DNA from: Desulfonatronovibrio hydrogenovorans DSM 9292 | GTDB lineage: Bacteria > Desulfobacterota > Desulfovibrionia > Desulfovibrionales > Desulfonatronovibrionaceae | DNA length: 64,000 bases | Direction of reading: 5' to 3' | Assembly: GCF_000686525.1 (NCBI RefSeq) | Contig: NZ_JMKT01000008.1 | Span: 310,001 to 374,000 of the forward strand | In this document: piece after piece, positions 44,026 to 53,447 of the stretch | How positions within the stretch are numbered: position 1 is the stretch's first letter | How the letters are laid out: each line of letters begins with the position of its first letter | Notes under the pieces: generated by a model | What the model saw: only the letters and a program-made list of their open reading frames with translations | The model's database searches: none | What the model was told of the DNA's origin: nothing | Program-made: the position numbers and the translations under genes

Positions 44026-45207
44026 ATGACCAAGGTATTGATGCTTGTGGCCGACGGCATGGGGGACTGGCCCTTGAAAGAGCTGGGCGGAAAGACCCCG
44101 CTGCAGGAGGCCTGGACCCCTAATATGGACCTGCTGGCCTCCAGATCCAGGGTAGGAGTGTGTCAAACCATCCCGGACAATATGCCGCCGGGATCGGATA
44201 TCGCCAATATGGCCTTAATGGGTTACGATCCCAAAAAACATCATACTGGCAGGGGCCCGATTGAAGCTGTGGCCAAAGGCATTGAGACCGGACCGGAAGA
44301 CCTGGTCTGGAGGTGTAACCTGGTGTCCCTGACCGGCCTGGAATCAGGGGCGAAAATGGTTGACTATTCAGCCGGACATATCCCCACTGACAAGGCCGGG
44401 CCCCTGATTTCAGGGCTGCAAAAAGAACTTGGAAGCAGTGAGTTCACTTTCCATACCGGTGTTCAGTACCGGCATCTCATTGTCCAGAAGCAGGGCAGCC
44501 GGACCAGAGGGTCCAGGGTGTTTATCCGGCCTCCCCACGATATTCTTGACCAGGTGATTGACCCTGATCTTGAGATGTTCCGGACATATCCGCCTCTATG
44601 GGAGCTGGTCAGGGCCTCGGCAGATATATTGAAAAGAGACGGCCGTGACGTCCGGGCCGATTCAATCTGGCCCTGGGGCCAGGGAAAGACTCTAAGTCTG
44701 CCGGTATTCAGATCCAGGTTCGGAATCAGCGGGGCGGTTATTTCAGCTGTAGACCTGATCAAAGGTCTGGGCAGGGCCGCAGGCCTGGCAGCTCCGGATG
44801 TGCCCGGAGCAACAGGCCTTGTTGATACCAACTATCAGGCCAAGGTGCAGGCAGCCAGGGATGTTCTGGAAAAAGAGGACTTTGTCTTTGTTCATCTGGA
44901 GGGTCCGGACGAGTGCGGACATATGGGCCATATTGCCGACAAGGTAGAGGCGATTGCCAGGTTTGACCGGCTGATTGTCGGCCCATTGCTTGAGTTCCTG
45001 AGGGGCCGGGATTACATCATGGTCATCTGCTGCGATCACCTGACTCCGATAAAGATCAGGACTCATGCCAGGGATCCGGTGCCTTTCCTTGTTTATGACA
45101 GCAAAAAAGAGCTTGAAGGACCGGAAGTGTTCAGCGAAGTCCAGGCAGCCCGGACCGGGCTGACCATAGAAAAGGGGCATGACCTGCTGGCTTTTGCCCT
45201 GGAGTAA
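44026..45207 (+). CDS. ApgM-type phosphoglycerate mutase homologue; likely alternative homoserine kinase
   Basis: 393 residues of the alkaline-phosphatase superfamily, archaeal-type cofactor-independent phosphoglycerate mutase branch: VLMLVADGMGDWP (metal ligand Asp), PGSDIANMALMGYDP (catalytic Ser), TGRGPIEAVAKGIE, LEGPDECGHMGH and CCDHLTPIKIRTH. It starts immediately after the hom stop. In sulfate reducers and other bacteria without ThrB, ApgM-like genes next to hom have been linked to homoserine phosphorylation, and no thrB is seen here. A true mutase role is the alternative. Confidence 0.82.
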   Translation: MTKVLMLVADGMGDWPLKELGGKTPLQEAWTPNMDLLASRSRVGVCQTIPDNMPPGSDIANMALMGYDPKKHHTGRGPIEAVAKGIETGPEDLVWRCNLVSLTGLESGAKMVDYSAGHIPTDKAGPLISGLQKELGSSEFTFHTGVQYRHLIVQKQGSRTRGSRVFIRPPHDILDQVIDPDLEMFRTYPPLWELVRASADILKRDGRDVRADSIWPWGQGKTLSLPVFRSRFGISGAVISAVDLIKGLGRAAGLAAPDVPGATGLVDTNYQAKVQAARDVLEKEDFVFVHLEGPDECGHMGHIADKVEAIARFDRLIVGPLLEFLRGRDYIMVICCDHLTPIKIRTHARDPVPFLVYDSKKELEGPEVFSEVQAARTGLTIEKGHDLLAFALE

Positions 45208-45271
45208 TCCGGCTTGGTGCATTTTTTCCGGGCAAGCCTTTCTCAACCTTTAACGGAAAATCCCCACAGGT

Positions 45272-45694
45272 ATGAATCAACCAGCTACTGATTTCCCCGT
45301 TCCAGAAACCTGGCATCTGCACAGAGTATCTTATGGCGAGACTGATGCCATGGGTGTGGTGTATTACGCCAACTATCTTCACTGGTTTGAAATGGCCAGG
45401 AGTACCTATATTCGCGAACGGGGCATCAGTTACCTTGCCATCGAGGAGAAAGGAGTCTTTCTGCCGGTCACTAAGGCTGAATGTAAATATTCCAGGCCGG
45501 CCAGATTCGATGATTTACTGTACATCAGAGCAGCCATCAGCAGGTGGGGCAGAGCTTCATTTGATTTTACATATGAGGTTGTCAATCATGATAAGTCCGT
45601 GGTCCTGGCGATGGGCAATACAGGACATGCCTGTGTCAATGGACAGGGCAGACCCATCCGGGTCCCTGACTGGCTCAGAAGAATGTGCACATAG
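45272..45694 (+). CDS. YbgC/4-hydroxybenzoyl-CoA-type thioesterase
   Basis: 140 residues, hot-dog fold. The motif YGETDAMGVVYYANYLHWFE carries the catalytic Asp. It hydrolyses acyl-CoA thioesters in the cytoplasm. YbgC normally belongs to the tol-pal operon, which is not present here. Confidence 0.88.
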   Translation: MNQPATDFPVPETWHLHRVSYGETDAMGVVYYANYLHWFEMARSTYIRERGISYLAIEEKGVFLPVTKAECKYSRPARFDDLLYIRAAISRWGRASFDFTYEVVNHDKSVVLAMGNTGHACVNGQGRPIRVPDWLRRMCT

Positions 45695-45715
45695 CAGGCA
45701 CTGGATAGTTTTTGT

Positions 45716-46360
45716 TCAGCTCTCCTGGCCTGGTATACTTTGAGGTGAAAATATCACCAGGAGTGATTTTGAAGAAATTTCAGCTTCAGTGTCTTTTTTT
45801 TTCTTAATTGTTGAAATGCGTTCCCGGGGCAATCCCAGGTCCTGCATAAGAAATATCTCTCTTTGATCAGACAGTTTTTCAACAATCGGGCTCATCCAGG
45901 TCAATTCCCTGCCCAGAAGGATCACGCACGGATTATGGTTGAAAATCTGATCCAGAACTTCTTGCTCATCCCTTCCATGAACGCTCAAGACCTTTGCCCT
46001 GGTCCATTCCAGACCCACCCTGGCCAGAGCCAGCTGAACCGAGCTTATGCCCGGAACAACCCGGCACCTCTTTATTCCAAACCGCTGGATTATCAGCTTT
46101 GCCAGGCTGAAACAGCCTGGATCACCACTGACCAGGACTGCAACGTTTTTTTGGCGGACCAGGCTTTGTATCAGGTCCAGACTTTTAGAGATTTCTTTGT
46201 CAGTGGGCATGGATCTGGAGGCAACACCCTGGAAAAGATTCAGCAGCTGCTGGGGACCGATGACTATTTCAGCCTCATCCACGGCCACCTGGGCCTGGGC
46301 TGTGAGGTATTCCCTTGATCCAGGGCCGCAGCCCACTATATGAATTTTTTGGTCAGACAA
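45716..46360 (-). CDS. cbiE: Cobalt-precorrin-7 (C5)-methyltransferase
   Basis: 214 residues. SAM-dependent tetrapyrrole methylase: IHIVGCGPGSREYLT at the N-terminus, VLVSGDPGCFSLAK and VPGISSVQLALARVGLEW. It works in anaerobic cobalamin synthesis. TTG at 46360 is chosen because AGGAG lies seven bases before it and the fold begins right after; the longer frame to 46486 adds an unrelated N-terminus. CbiT, often fused or adjacent, is not visible. Confidence 0.85.
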   Translation of the reverse strand: MSDQKIHIVGCGPGSREYLTAQAQVAVDEAEIVIGPQQLLNLFQGVASRSMPTDKEISKSLDLIQSLVRQKNVAVLVSGDPGCFSLAKLIIQRFGIKRCRVVPGISSVQLALARVGLEWTRAKVLSVHGRDEQEVLDQIFNHNPCVILLGRELTWMSPIVEKLSDQREIFLMQDLGLPRERISTIKKKKDTEAEISSKSLLVIFSPQSIPGQES

Positions 46361-46603
46361 ATCGCGGCTCCTGTTCTTGACGCGGGACTGGATGTCCGGC
46401 AGGGGCTGGAGGTTAGTGGGTTTACAGTTTGTTGCCAATGCCCGGATCAAAGTATAACCTGTACCAAAGGCTTGACCAGGTTGCAATTAAGGATGCCTGG
46501 CGGGCAACGGTCCTTAGCCAGGACTTGGTCTGTGGTTAGGATATCCTTTCCCGGTTGTGGGTGCCGGAGATTTAAAGGTAAAATTTTAAGGAGGAAAAGG
46601 ATT

Positions 46604-47164
46604 ATGGCAAAAGAGAAAGATTACTATCATTCCCTTTATGAAGTGGCCAAGGTTATCAACTCCAGCCTTGATCCGGCCAATGTGCTTCAGGTCATCGCCC
46701 GTCAGGTGACCGAGGCCATGAACCTCAAGGCAGCTTCAATCAGATTGCTGGACAAGGAGGACAAAAGGCTGCTGCTGGGTTCATCCCATGGGCTGAGTAA
46801 GGGTTACCTGCGCAAAGGGGCGGTAGAAGTTGCCAAAAGCGGCTTGGACCAGGAGGCCCTGTCCGGTAAAAATGTGACCATCAACGATGTCTGCTCTGAT
46901 TCCAGATTCCAGTATCCAGAAAAGGCCAGGGAAGAGGGCATTGCTTCAGTTGTGGTCGTGCCCCTGAAGGTTGAGGAAAAAGTCATCGGAGTTCTCAGGG
47001 GGTACTCAGATACCTGCCGGGAATTTTCCAGGGATGAGATTGAGTTTATGACCATTATCGCCAATCTAAGCGCCATTGCCATTGAAAATGCCAGGCTGCA
47101 TCAAAAGCTTAAGCTTGATTGCGAGCTGCAGGAGGCATTTGAATACAGGCTGTTTGAAGATTAA
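46604..47164 (+). CDS. GAF-domain protein
   Basis: 186 residues, one GAF domain (about 10-165: [60 protein letters not shown]) and a short helical tail. It has no output domain, so it may sense a ligand for another protein. ATG at 46604 has AAGGAGG upstream. It is 26 bases from gap and probably co-transcribed. Confidence 0.85.
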   Translation: MAKEKDYYHSLYEVAKVINSSLDPANVLQVIARQVTEAMNLKAASIRLLDKEDKRLLLGSSHGLSKGYLRKGAVEVAKSGLDQEALSGKNVTINDVCSDSRFQYPEKAREEGIASVVVVPLKVEEKVIGVLRGYSDTCREFSRDEIEFMTIIANLSAIAIENARLHQKLKLDCELQEAFEYRLFED

Positions 47165-47190
47165 ACAAGGAGTTCAAACCGGAGGTTAGC

Positions 47191-48213
47191 ATGAATAAAG
47201 CAAGGATAGGAATCAACGGTTTTGGCCGGGTCGGGCGCCAGGTGCTCAAGGCCATCCTTGAAACCCACAGTGAGCAGCTGGAAGTTGTGGCCATCAACGA
47301 TCTTTTCGACACTGCCACCAATGCCCATCTGCTCAAATATGACACCAATTACAGACGGTTTCCCCATCAGGTTGAGGTAAAAAGTGACAAGATCATAGTG
47401 GAAGACTGGGAGATAGCCAGCTTTGCCGAACGTGATCCGTCTCAGATTCCGTGGCGGGATCTGGGGGTGGATATTGTTCTGGAGTCCACAGGAATTTTCC
47501 GGACCGGACCCAAGGCAGGGTTGCACATTCAGGCCGGAGCCAAGAAAGTGATCATTTCTGCGCCGGCTAAGCAGGAGGACATTACAGTTGTCCTTGGGGT
47601 CAATGAACAGGACTATGACCCATCCAGCCATCACATCATCTCCAATGCATCCTGCACCACAAACTGCCTGGCTCCGGCAGTCAAAGTGGTTCAGGATCAT
47701 TTCGGGATAGATCACGGGACAATGACCACGGTCCATGCCTATACCAATGACCAGCGCATTCTGGATCTGCCTCACAAGGATCTGCGCCGGGCCAGGGCGG
47801 CGGCATGCAATATTATTCCCACCACCACTGGAGCGGCCAAAGCTGTGGCTCTGGTAATTCCGGAACTCAAAGGCAAAATAGATGGATTTTCCCTGAGGGT
47901 GCCCACGCCCACTGTATCAGTGGTTGACTGCACCCTTATCCTGGAAAAAAGTACTTCTACTCAGGACTACAGAAAGGCATTTGAAGAGGCCTCCCAAACC
48001 AATCTTAAAGGTATTCTGGCCTATACCCGGGAGCCAATGGTTTCCTCGGATTTCATTGCTGAGTCCAATTCCTGCGTAATTGACGAGGAGTTCACCATGA
48101 TCATGGGTGGCTCGGGCAAAACAGCCAAAATGATGGCCTGGTATGACAATGAATGGGGTTATGCCTGCCGTCTGGCTGACATGGCCGCTTATGTGGCTAA
48201 AAAGGGTTTGTGA
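47191..48213 (+). CDS. gap: Glyceraldehyde-3-phosphate dehydrogenase
   Basis: 340 residues. NAD fold [15 protein letters not shown], catalytic Cys155 in [12 protein letters not shown], then [11 protein letters not shown] and the C-terminal [13 protein letters not shown]. The length is standard. It is preceded by the GAF protein gene and followed by a repeat and a palindromic terminator. Confidence 0.97.
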   Translation: MNKARIGINGFGRVGRQVLKAILETHSEQLEVVAINDLFDTATNAHLLKYDTNYRRFPHQVEVKSDKIIVEDWEIASFAERDPSQIPWRDLGVDIVLESTGIFRTGPKAGLHIQAGAKKVIISAPAKQEDITVVLGVNEQDYDPSSHHIISNASCTTNCLAPAVKVVQDHFGIDHGTMTTVHAYTNDQRILDLPHKDLRRARAAACNIIPTTTGAAKAVALVIPELKGKIDGFSLRVPTPTVSVVDCTLILEKSTSTQDYRKAFEEASQTNLKGILAYTREPMVSSDFIAESNSCVIDEEFTMIMGGSGKTAKMMAWYDNEWGYACRLADMAAYVAKKGL

Positions 48214-48261
48214 GAGTTAAGCCCGGCCCTGGGAGATTTCCGCAATAATCAGCCGAGATTT

Positions 48262-48302
48262 TTGTCATTAAAAAATGATGATGTAATCTCAGTCAGTTGC
48301 CA
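48262..48302. repeat. MITE/REP-like element, half copy C
   Basis: TTTTTGTCATT...TAATCTCAGTCAGTT matches the left half of copy A at 1336-1377. The right half is lost. It lies between gap and its terminator. Confidence 0.35.
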
Positions 48303-48394
48303 GTAAGTCGCTGCCAACCTTTCAGATACTGGCAAGGTCTTTTTTCTGCGTCAAGGAGTTGCTGCTAAGCCAGGCAATTTAAGTGAAAAACAAA

Positions 48395-48430
48395 AAGGGG
48401 TTACACTTTAAAGTGTAACCCCTTGATTTT
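48395..48430. terminator. Bidirectional terminator between gap and tRNA-Arg
   Basis: AAGGGGTTACACTTT / AAAGTGTAACCCCTT is a perfect 30-base palindrome, with T-rich sequence on the right and A-rich on the left. It can end gap (+) and the tRNA (-). Confidence 0.88.
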
Positions 48431-48432
48431 TA

Positions 48433-48510
48433 TGGTGCCCCCGCCAAGATTCGAACTTGGGCTAACCAGGATTAGGAATCCTGTGCTCTATCCGACTGAG
48501 CTACGGGGGC
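48433..48510 (-). tRNA. tRNA-Arg (CCT)
   Basis: On the minus strand: acceptor GCCCCCG/CGGGGGC, D arm TAGCTCAGTCGGATAGAGCA, anticodon loop TTCCTAA (CCT), T arm AAGTTCGAATCTT, encoded CCA. Confidence 0.96.
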
Positions 48511-48908
48511 GGAAAGAGAAAGATTATTATTCCTTCCTGAGTCTGGTGTCAACTGGATTCTGGGCTCAGGTTCTGCTGGGTAATTTTGAGCAGAGCCAGG
48601 TTAAAATAGTCTAAGGCCTGTCGTGGCAATGATCAGATTGTTATTTATTGACAGGAGGTTAGGAAAAGCTTGCCCCAGGTGCTTGATTTGTTGCAATGCT
48701 AAAGGGATTGTACTAGATTTCCAGTTGACCACATTAGCCCTTTTTGGACCAGCATGGCGGTTTAGGATGTAGTGGAAGTATTTCCCTGTCATTGATGATG
48801 ACGGACTTGGTTGACACCTGAGCAAGTTAGTAAAGTGGAAGATGGAACTGACCCCAGGCCTGGTCCTTGCGGGATATTTTTTACTTTGTTTTAGTTGCGG
48901 GAGTATAT
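48511..48908. other. Intergenic region before the pilus cluster
   Basis: No credible gene, tRNA or strong hairpin seen. A TTGACC and a TTGACA-like box occur near 48725 and 48811, but no paired -10 was found. It presumably contains the promoter of the pilus operon. Confidence 0.3.
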
Positions 48909-50765
48909 TTGGCCAGAGAGAATGAGCTGTCTTCAACCGAAAACCTTCTGAATCTTATCAGGAAAAAGAATCAGGATAACCAGTCAGGAAATCAAGCTCG
49001 GTTAAAAAAACAAGGGAGGAAGAGATTTTTATCCAGCCTCGACCTGTTCAGGAACCGCAATCTTTTTCCTGTAAAAAACAAGGACATACTGGGCGTTGAT
49101 ATTTCCGGGCATTTGATGAATCTGGCCAGAGTGCGCAGGACTTCAAGTGGCTGGAAACTGGTCAAGGCCAGGGTTTTTTCCATTCCATCGGGCTTAACCT
49201 TTGATAATCCGGACTTCCCCTCCTTTCTCAAGCGCTGTTTTTCCGAATTTGTGGGCCAAGATTCCCAAGTATCAATATGGACTATGACTTCTCCTGCCAA
49301 GGCTGAGATCTGGTCTGTCAAGGTTCCCTGGGTTAAAAAAGGGTTGGATAATGCTGTATTCTGGACTGCTGTAAAAGAGAAGGGATTCAATAAAGACGAA
49401 TACCTTTTTGACTACCAGATAATGGCCGATGTTGCTGAAGGACATGTCAAGAAAAAACTGGCCTGTGCCTATATCGTGTCGCGTTCGGAACTCTTCAGGG
49501 TTAAAGAGGTCTTTTCCAAAAGTGGCTACCAACTGGACGGAATTACTACTTCTTCATTTGCATTTCGGAATATGTTTGCCGGAAAGTTGCTGGGTACTGC
49601 CCAAGAGCCGTTTGCCGTGATGCATATAGGTCATGATTCCACAAGGATTGACCTTTTTGAACAGGACCGGTTGCTTTTAAGCCGTCTGGTCAAGACCGGA
49701 ATTGAAAGCCTGACCGAGTCATTAGACCTCGAAAAAGGACAAGATCAAAGCTGGCCGGGCCCGGAAGCTTCACTGGAAGTGGACCATTTAAAACAGCCTG
49801 GGAAGCAGGATACATCCACAAAGAAAGCGTATGAGTACCTGGCTTCAATGATTAAAGATCCGGGGACAGACGCCCTTGATAAGCGTTCTTTGATTGCTCC
49901 GGTGCTTAGAAGACTGGTCAGACAGGTGGAAAGGACCTTGAATCATTTTGTCAATGTTCAGGGACATAAGCCGGTCAAAAAAATACTAATTGCCGGACTG
50001 CCAGCTGGCCTGCCAGGTGTGACAGATTTTTTTTCCCAACAATTAGCTATAGATACTGAGCAAATTGATCCTTTTCGTTTTGTTTCGCCACTTTTTTCTT
50101 CAACGGCATCTCTGGACAGATTTGAACGCTCAAGCCTTTCACTTGCAACAGCTTTAGCCATTTCTGACAACAATATAACCCCTAACTTCCTTTTTACAGC
50201 GGACAACAGAAGGGACCAGGTTTTATCCGGCAGGATAAATATGCTGGCCGCTGTTCTGGGGATGGCTGCTGTGCTGGCTGCTGGAGCCTATCTTTGGGTC
50301 GGAACTCAACAGCTCAGTGCCAAGAAGGCTGAACTGTCGGTCTTGAGCAGCCAGGTGGAGGAACTTGACTTTCTGGTTAACAGGGATCTGGTGCAAAGTC
50401 TGTCAAGTGAATTGCAGGTTCAGAAAACTGAACTGAACGATCTGATCAATAACTACAAGGGCATTGCAGTGATGAGCGAACTTGTGTCCCTTATACCTGA
50501 CAATATAAAACTCTTAAGCTTTCGTCTTGACCTGGACAAGGCTTTGGAGAATCAAACCCGTAAACTGGAAGGGATGGTCACGCTGAACGGATTGGTACAA
50601 GGTGAACCAGCCATGCTGGATGCCAGTCTTTCAGGTTTCTTATTTAAACTTAAAAGATCGCCTCTATTTGATGAGGTCAGAATCCATGCCAGCAATAATG
50701 AGTACTTATCCGGACACGGACAGGTTTTGAGGTTTGTGATCAATATCGGGGTTGGAGAGACATGA
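48909..50765 (+). CDS. mshI: MSHA-type pilus protein MshI (PilM-PilN fused, GspL-like)
   Basis: 618 residues. The PilM-like actin fold is about 45-430 (ILGVDISGHLMNLARVR; IGHDSTRIDLFE; KILIAGLPAGLPGVTDFF). One membrane helix (about 439-460) and a PilN-like periplasmic part (about 461-618) follow, so it resembles a fused PilM-PilN. It links the cytoplasmic ATPase to the inner-membrane platform. TTG at 48909 is preferred because GGGAG lies five bases upstream; TTG at 48867 is possible. It overlaps or abuts mshJ. Confidence 0.78.
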   Translation: MARENELSSTENLLNLIRKKNQDNQSGNQARLKKQGRKRFLSSLDLFRNRNLFPVKNKDILGVDISGHLMNLARVRRTSSGWKLVKARVFSIPSGLTFDNPDFPSFLKRCFSEFVGQDSQVSIWTMTSPAKAEIWSVKVPWVKKGLDNAVFWTAVKEKGFNKDEYLFDYQIMADVAEGHVKKKLACAYIVSRSELFRVKEVFSKSGYQLDGITTSSFAFRNMFAGKLLGTAQEPFAVMHIGHDSTRIDLFEQDRLLLSRLVKTGIESLTESLDLEKGQDQSWPGPEASLEVDHLKQPGKQDTSTKKAYEYLASMIKDPGTDALDKRSLIAPVLRRLVRQVERTLNHFVNVQGHKPVKKILIAGLPAGLPGVTDFFSQQLAIDTEQIDPFRFVSPLFSSTASLDRFERSSLSLATALAISDNNITPNFLFTADNRRDQVLSGRINMLAAVLGMAAVLAAGAYLWVGTQQLSAKKAELSVLSSQVEELDFLVNRDLVQSLSSELQVQKTELNDLINNYKGIAVMSELVSLIPDNIKLLSFRLDLDKALENQTRKLEGMVTLNGLVQGEPAMLDASLSGFLFKLKRSPLFDEVRIHASNNEYLSGHGQVLRFVINIGVGET

Positions 50766-50766
50766 T

Positions 50767-51306
50767 ATGGCTTTTATCAGTGACTTAAAGCTTTTACGCC
50801 CTTCATTTTACTACTTAATTTTAGCCGGGTTTGTTTTGGCGGTTATTTATCTGACCGGCATTCAGCCCAAGGCCAAGGAAAAGGACATATTAAGGGCAGA
50901 GATTTTGAATATTAAAGCTATTCTAGAGGAGCACGGCGCTCTTTATCCTGTTTATCAACAGCTTCAAATGGAGCTGGAGGCCAGCCAGGACTATCTGCCA
51001 GTCTCCTTTGGCCCTTTGGAGGCATGGCATGTTGAAGATATTGATGGTGCTATTGCAGCGATAAAACAAGTGATTCATGACAGCGGGCTGGAGGAGGTCA
51101 GGCTTACTCCCATCCCCAAGTCTTTGGAAAGGGGAGGGGGGAAATTTGCCGCTCAAGTGGAGCTGTCAGGTCAGTTGGATGATCTCAGGAAGTTCATTCT
51201 TGAGTTGGTGGAGGTCCCTTTTTTTGGAGGTTATGAAACTCTGGAGATTCAAAAGCGGGCTGAAGGCATGCGTTATGTGATGAAACTCTGGATTACCATG
51301 TCATGA
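50767..51306 (+). CDS. mshJ: MSHA-type pilus protein MshJ (PilO-like)
   Basis: 179 residues: a short cytoplasmic N-terminus, one membrane helix (about 14-33, YYLILAGFVLAVIYLTG), a coiled stretch and an alpha/beta periplasmic domain, the PilO/GspM layout. ATG at 50767 has GGAGAG upstream and is two bases after the mshI stop. Confidence 0.72.
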   Translation: MAFISDLKLLRPSFYYLILAGFVLAVIYLTGIQPKAKEKDILRAEILNIKAILEEHGALYPVYQQLQMELEASQDYLPVSFGPLEAWHVEDIDGAIAAIKQVIHDSGLEEVRLTPIPKSLERGGGKFAAQVELSGQLDDLRKFILELVEVPFFGGYETLEIQKRAEGMRYVMKLWITMS

Positions 51307-51343
51307 CCTGCTGGCTCTGTTTTTAACCTTTAGCACTAGAATT

Positions 51344-51838
51344 ATGTTATCACGGCAAAGCCTATTAGTCACTCTGATGATAATCGCCATCGGCTATGGC
51401 CTGTATGAGCTCTCGACCATGTATCTCTTTTCCGGTGATACCAAGAGAAGAATAGAGGCAGAGGTGGCTGAAGCCAGCCATTTTGCTCAGGGGGCGAACA
51501 ATACAGTCGACCAGTTGAAAATCAGTGCCAAGGAGAAGTATATTCTGGAGGCAGCGCGTGTTGAATGGGAGAACAACCCATTTCAGAGGTGGACAGATCT
51601 TGAAGAACCGTTAATTCCGGAATCTCATCATCCAGGCCCCCTGGAGTTCAACGGTTATATTGAAGTCGGAGATCGGCGTATAGCTGTGATTAATGGAGTT
51701 GAATATCAAGTCGGAGACGAACTGGCTCAAGGAGGCTTTTGGGTCAGGTCAATTTCATCTAACCAGGTGACGATAAAGTCCCGCAACAGTAATCAGGCAG
51801 TAACAATTTTTTATGACCAAACCAATGCCGTTGAATGA
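51344..51838 (+). CDS. mshK: MSHA-type pilus protein MshK (PilP/GspC-like)
   Basis: 164 residues with one N-terminal membrane helix (about 7-27). A C-terminal beta-domain (about 100-160: GYIEVGDRRIAVINGVEYQV, VTIKSRNSNQAVTI) is of the PilP/GspC homology-region type that contacts the secretin. It overlaps the secretin gene by 26 bases. Confidence 0.68.
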   Translation: MLSRQSLLVTLMIIAIGYGLYELSTMYLFSGDTKRRIEAEVAEASHFAQGANNTVDQLKISAKEKYILEAARVEWENNPFQRWTDLEEPLIPESHHPGPLEFNGYIEVGDRRIAVINGVEYQVGDELAQGGFWVRSISSNQVTIKSRNSNQAVTIFYDQTNAVE

Positions 51839-53339
51839 TAGAGTGTCCAGTCTTTTTTGGGGACGTCTTTTCAGAAGGGGTTACCTGTTTTGGGCTCTTC
51901 CTGTTTTTTTTATTTTGGGCTGCGCAGCTCCTCAAAAATCAGCAGAGGATTCTTTTTTTGATCAATGGAGGGAACTGGCCCAGGAATCAAGGGGTTTTTC
52001 TCCTCCGCCCAAAGAGACAAAAGTTGATGTAACAGATATTTTTACAACCCTGGATGATGTTTCTGAGGAAAGGGAACCGGCTCGGCCTCTGCCTGGAAAT
52101 AATGTCACCATGAGAATGAGGGACGTGGACGTTCGGATAGTCTTGCGAGCCCTGGCAACAGCAGCAGACAAGAACATTATTATGAGTGACAGTGTCCAGG
52201 GAAATATGAGTCTGAATATTAATAACTCTCCATGGGATCAGACCTTCCTTGGGGTTTTGCGCACCCAGAGCCTCACTTATAACTGGGAAGGGAATATGCT
52301 CCGGGTGATGAGCATTGATGACATGCGAAGGGATATTGAAGTAGAGCATGTCAAAAATGAGCGGGCAGCAGCTTATGCCGAGGCAAGGCGCTTTGAGCGG
52401 CTGCAGACTTCAGTGGTTAGAGTGCGCTACTCCAATGCCGAGATGCTCAAGGCCAATCTGGAGAGATTTCTGACCACTGATCGTGATGGCAATATCCGGG
52501 GGTCGGTTGAGGTAGATGAACATAACAATGCTCTTATCATCCAGGCAGTAGCAGATGATACCAGAAGGATGATCAGGCTTCTGGAGAATCTTGATCAGCC
52601 AAGGCCTCAGGTGCTGTTGAAGGCGCATATCGTGGAAACGACCCAGGATACGGCCAGAGAGCTCGGGGTTCAATGGGGAGGAAGATACAGGTCAGGGGTA
52701 ATAGCCAGAGGCAATGAACGGTTTTTTATTGGAGAGGACTCCAGCATCAGCTTTCCTGCTGAGTTCAATGATGGACCAGGGGCAACCCTGGATCTTTTGT
52801 ATGGAGTTATGGGCGGAAATATTCTTGAGTTTCAGCTTTCTGCCCTGCAGTCTCAAGGGAAGCTGAACATTCTGTCTTCCCCTTCCATTACTACCCTGGA
52901 CAACCAGATGGCTTTTACTGAAAATGGAGAAAGGATTCCTTTTGTTTCCAGGGACGGAGACGGAGATCCTGAGGTCAAATTTGAAGACGCTGTGCTCCGC
53001 CTTGAAATTACTCCGAACATCATTGATGAAGAGTACTTAAAGCTGGGAGTCCGGGTGAAAAAGGACGAAGTGGACACCAGTCGTGATGTCCTGGGTAATC
53101 CGTTCATAATCAAGAAGCAGACCGAAACTAACCTGGTTGTGGCAGACGGAGAGACTATTGTTATCTCGGGCCTGACAAGGGAGCGGAGTTCCATAGGCAA
53201 TGAAGGCGTGCCCGGACTCAAGGATATTCCTGGACTTGGAGCATTGTTCAGGCGGGACTATCGCGGCCAGTTCATGGAAGAGGTTCTGATCTTTATTACG
53301 CCTCATATCCTGCCTTACAGGACTGTTGATGACAGGTAA
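51813..53339 (+). CDS. mshL: MSHA-type outer-membrane secretin MshL
   Basis: 508 residues. A lipoprotein signal with lipobox ILGC sits at about residues 28-31 of the longest form. An STN-like domain follows (VTMRMRDVDVRIVLRALATA), then an N-domain (TSVVRVRYSNAEMLKANLER) and the secretin core (VLLKAHIVETTQDTARELG; LSSPSITTLDNQMAF; VVADGETIVISGLTRE; LKDIPGLGALFRRD). It forms the outer-membrane pore for the pilus. Confidence 0.9.
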   Translation: MTKPMPLNDRVSSLFWGRLFRRGYLFWALPVFFILGCAAPQKSAEDSFFDQWRELAQESRGFSPPPKETKVDVTDIFTTLDDVSEEREPARPLPGNNVTMRMRDVDVRIVLRALATAADKNIIMSDSVQGNMSLNINNSPWDQTFLGVLRTQSLTYNWEGNMLRVMSIDDMRRDIEVEHVKNERAAAYAEARRFERLQTSVVRVRYSNAEMLKANLERFLTTDRDGNIRGSVEVDEHNNALIIQAVADDTRRMIRLLENLDQPRPQVLLKAHIVETTQDTARELGVQWGGRYRSGVIARGNERFFIGEDSSISFPAEFNDGPGATLDLLYGVMGGNILEFQLSALQSQGKLNILSSPSITTLDNQMAFTENGERIPFVSRDGDGDPEVKFEDAVLRLEITPNIIDEEYLKLGVRVKKDEVDTSRDVLGNPFIIKKQTETNLVVADGETIVISGLTRERSSIGNEGVPGLKDIPGLGALFRRDYRGQFMEEVLIFITPHILPYRTVDDR

Positions 53340-53447
53340 GGTTGCCTTCCCCTGGCTGAAGATGGACCGGCAGCAAAAAACTTCTACCGGTGACCAAGTA
53401 TTACATAAGCTTAATCAGCAACTTGAATTTTGATCCCCTGGTTGTAG

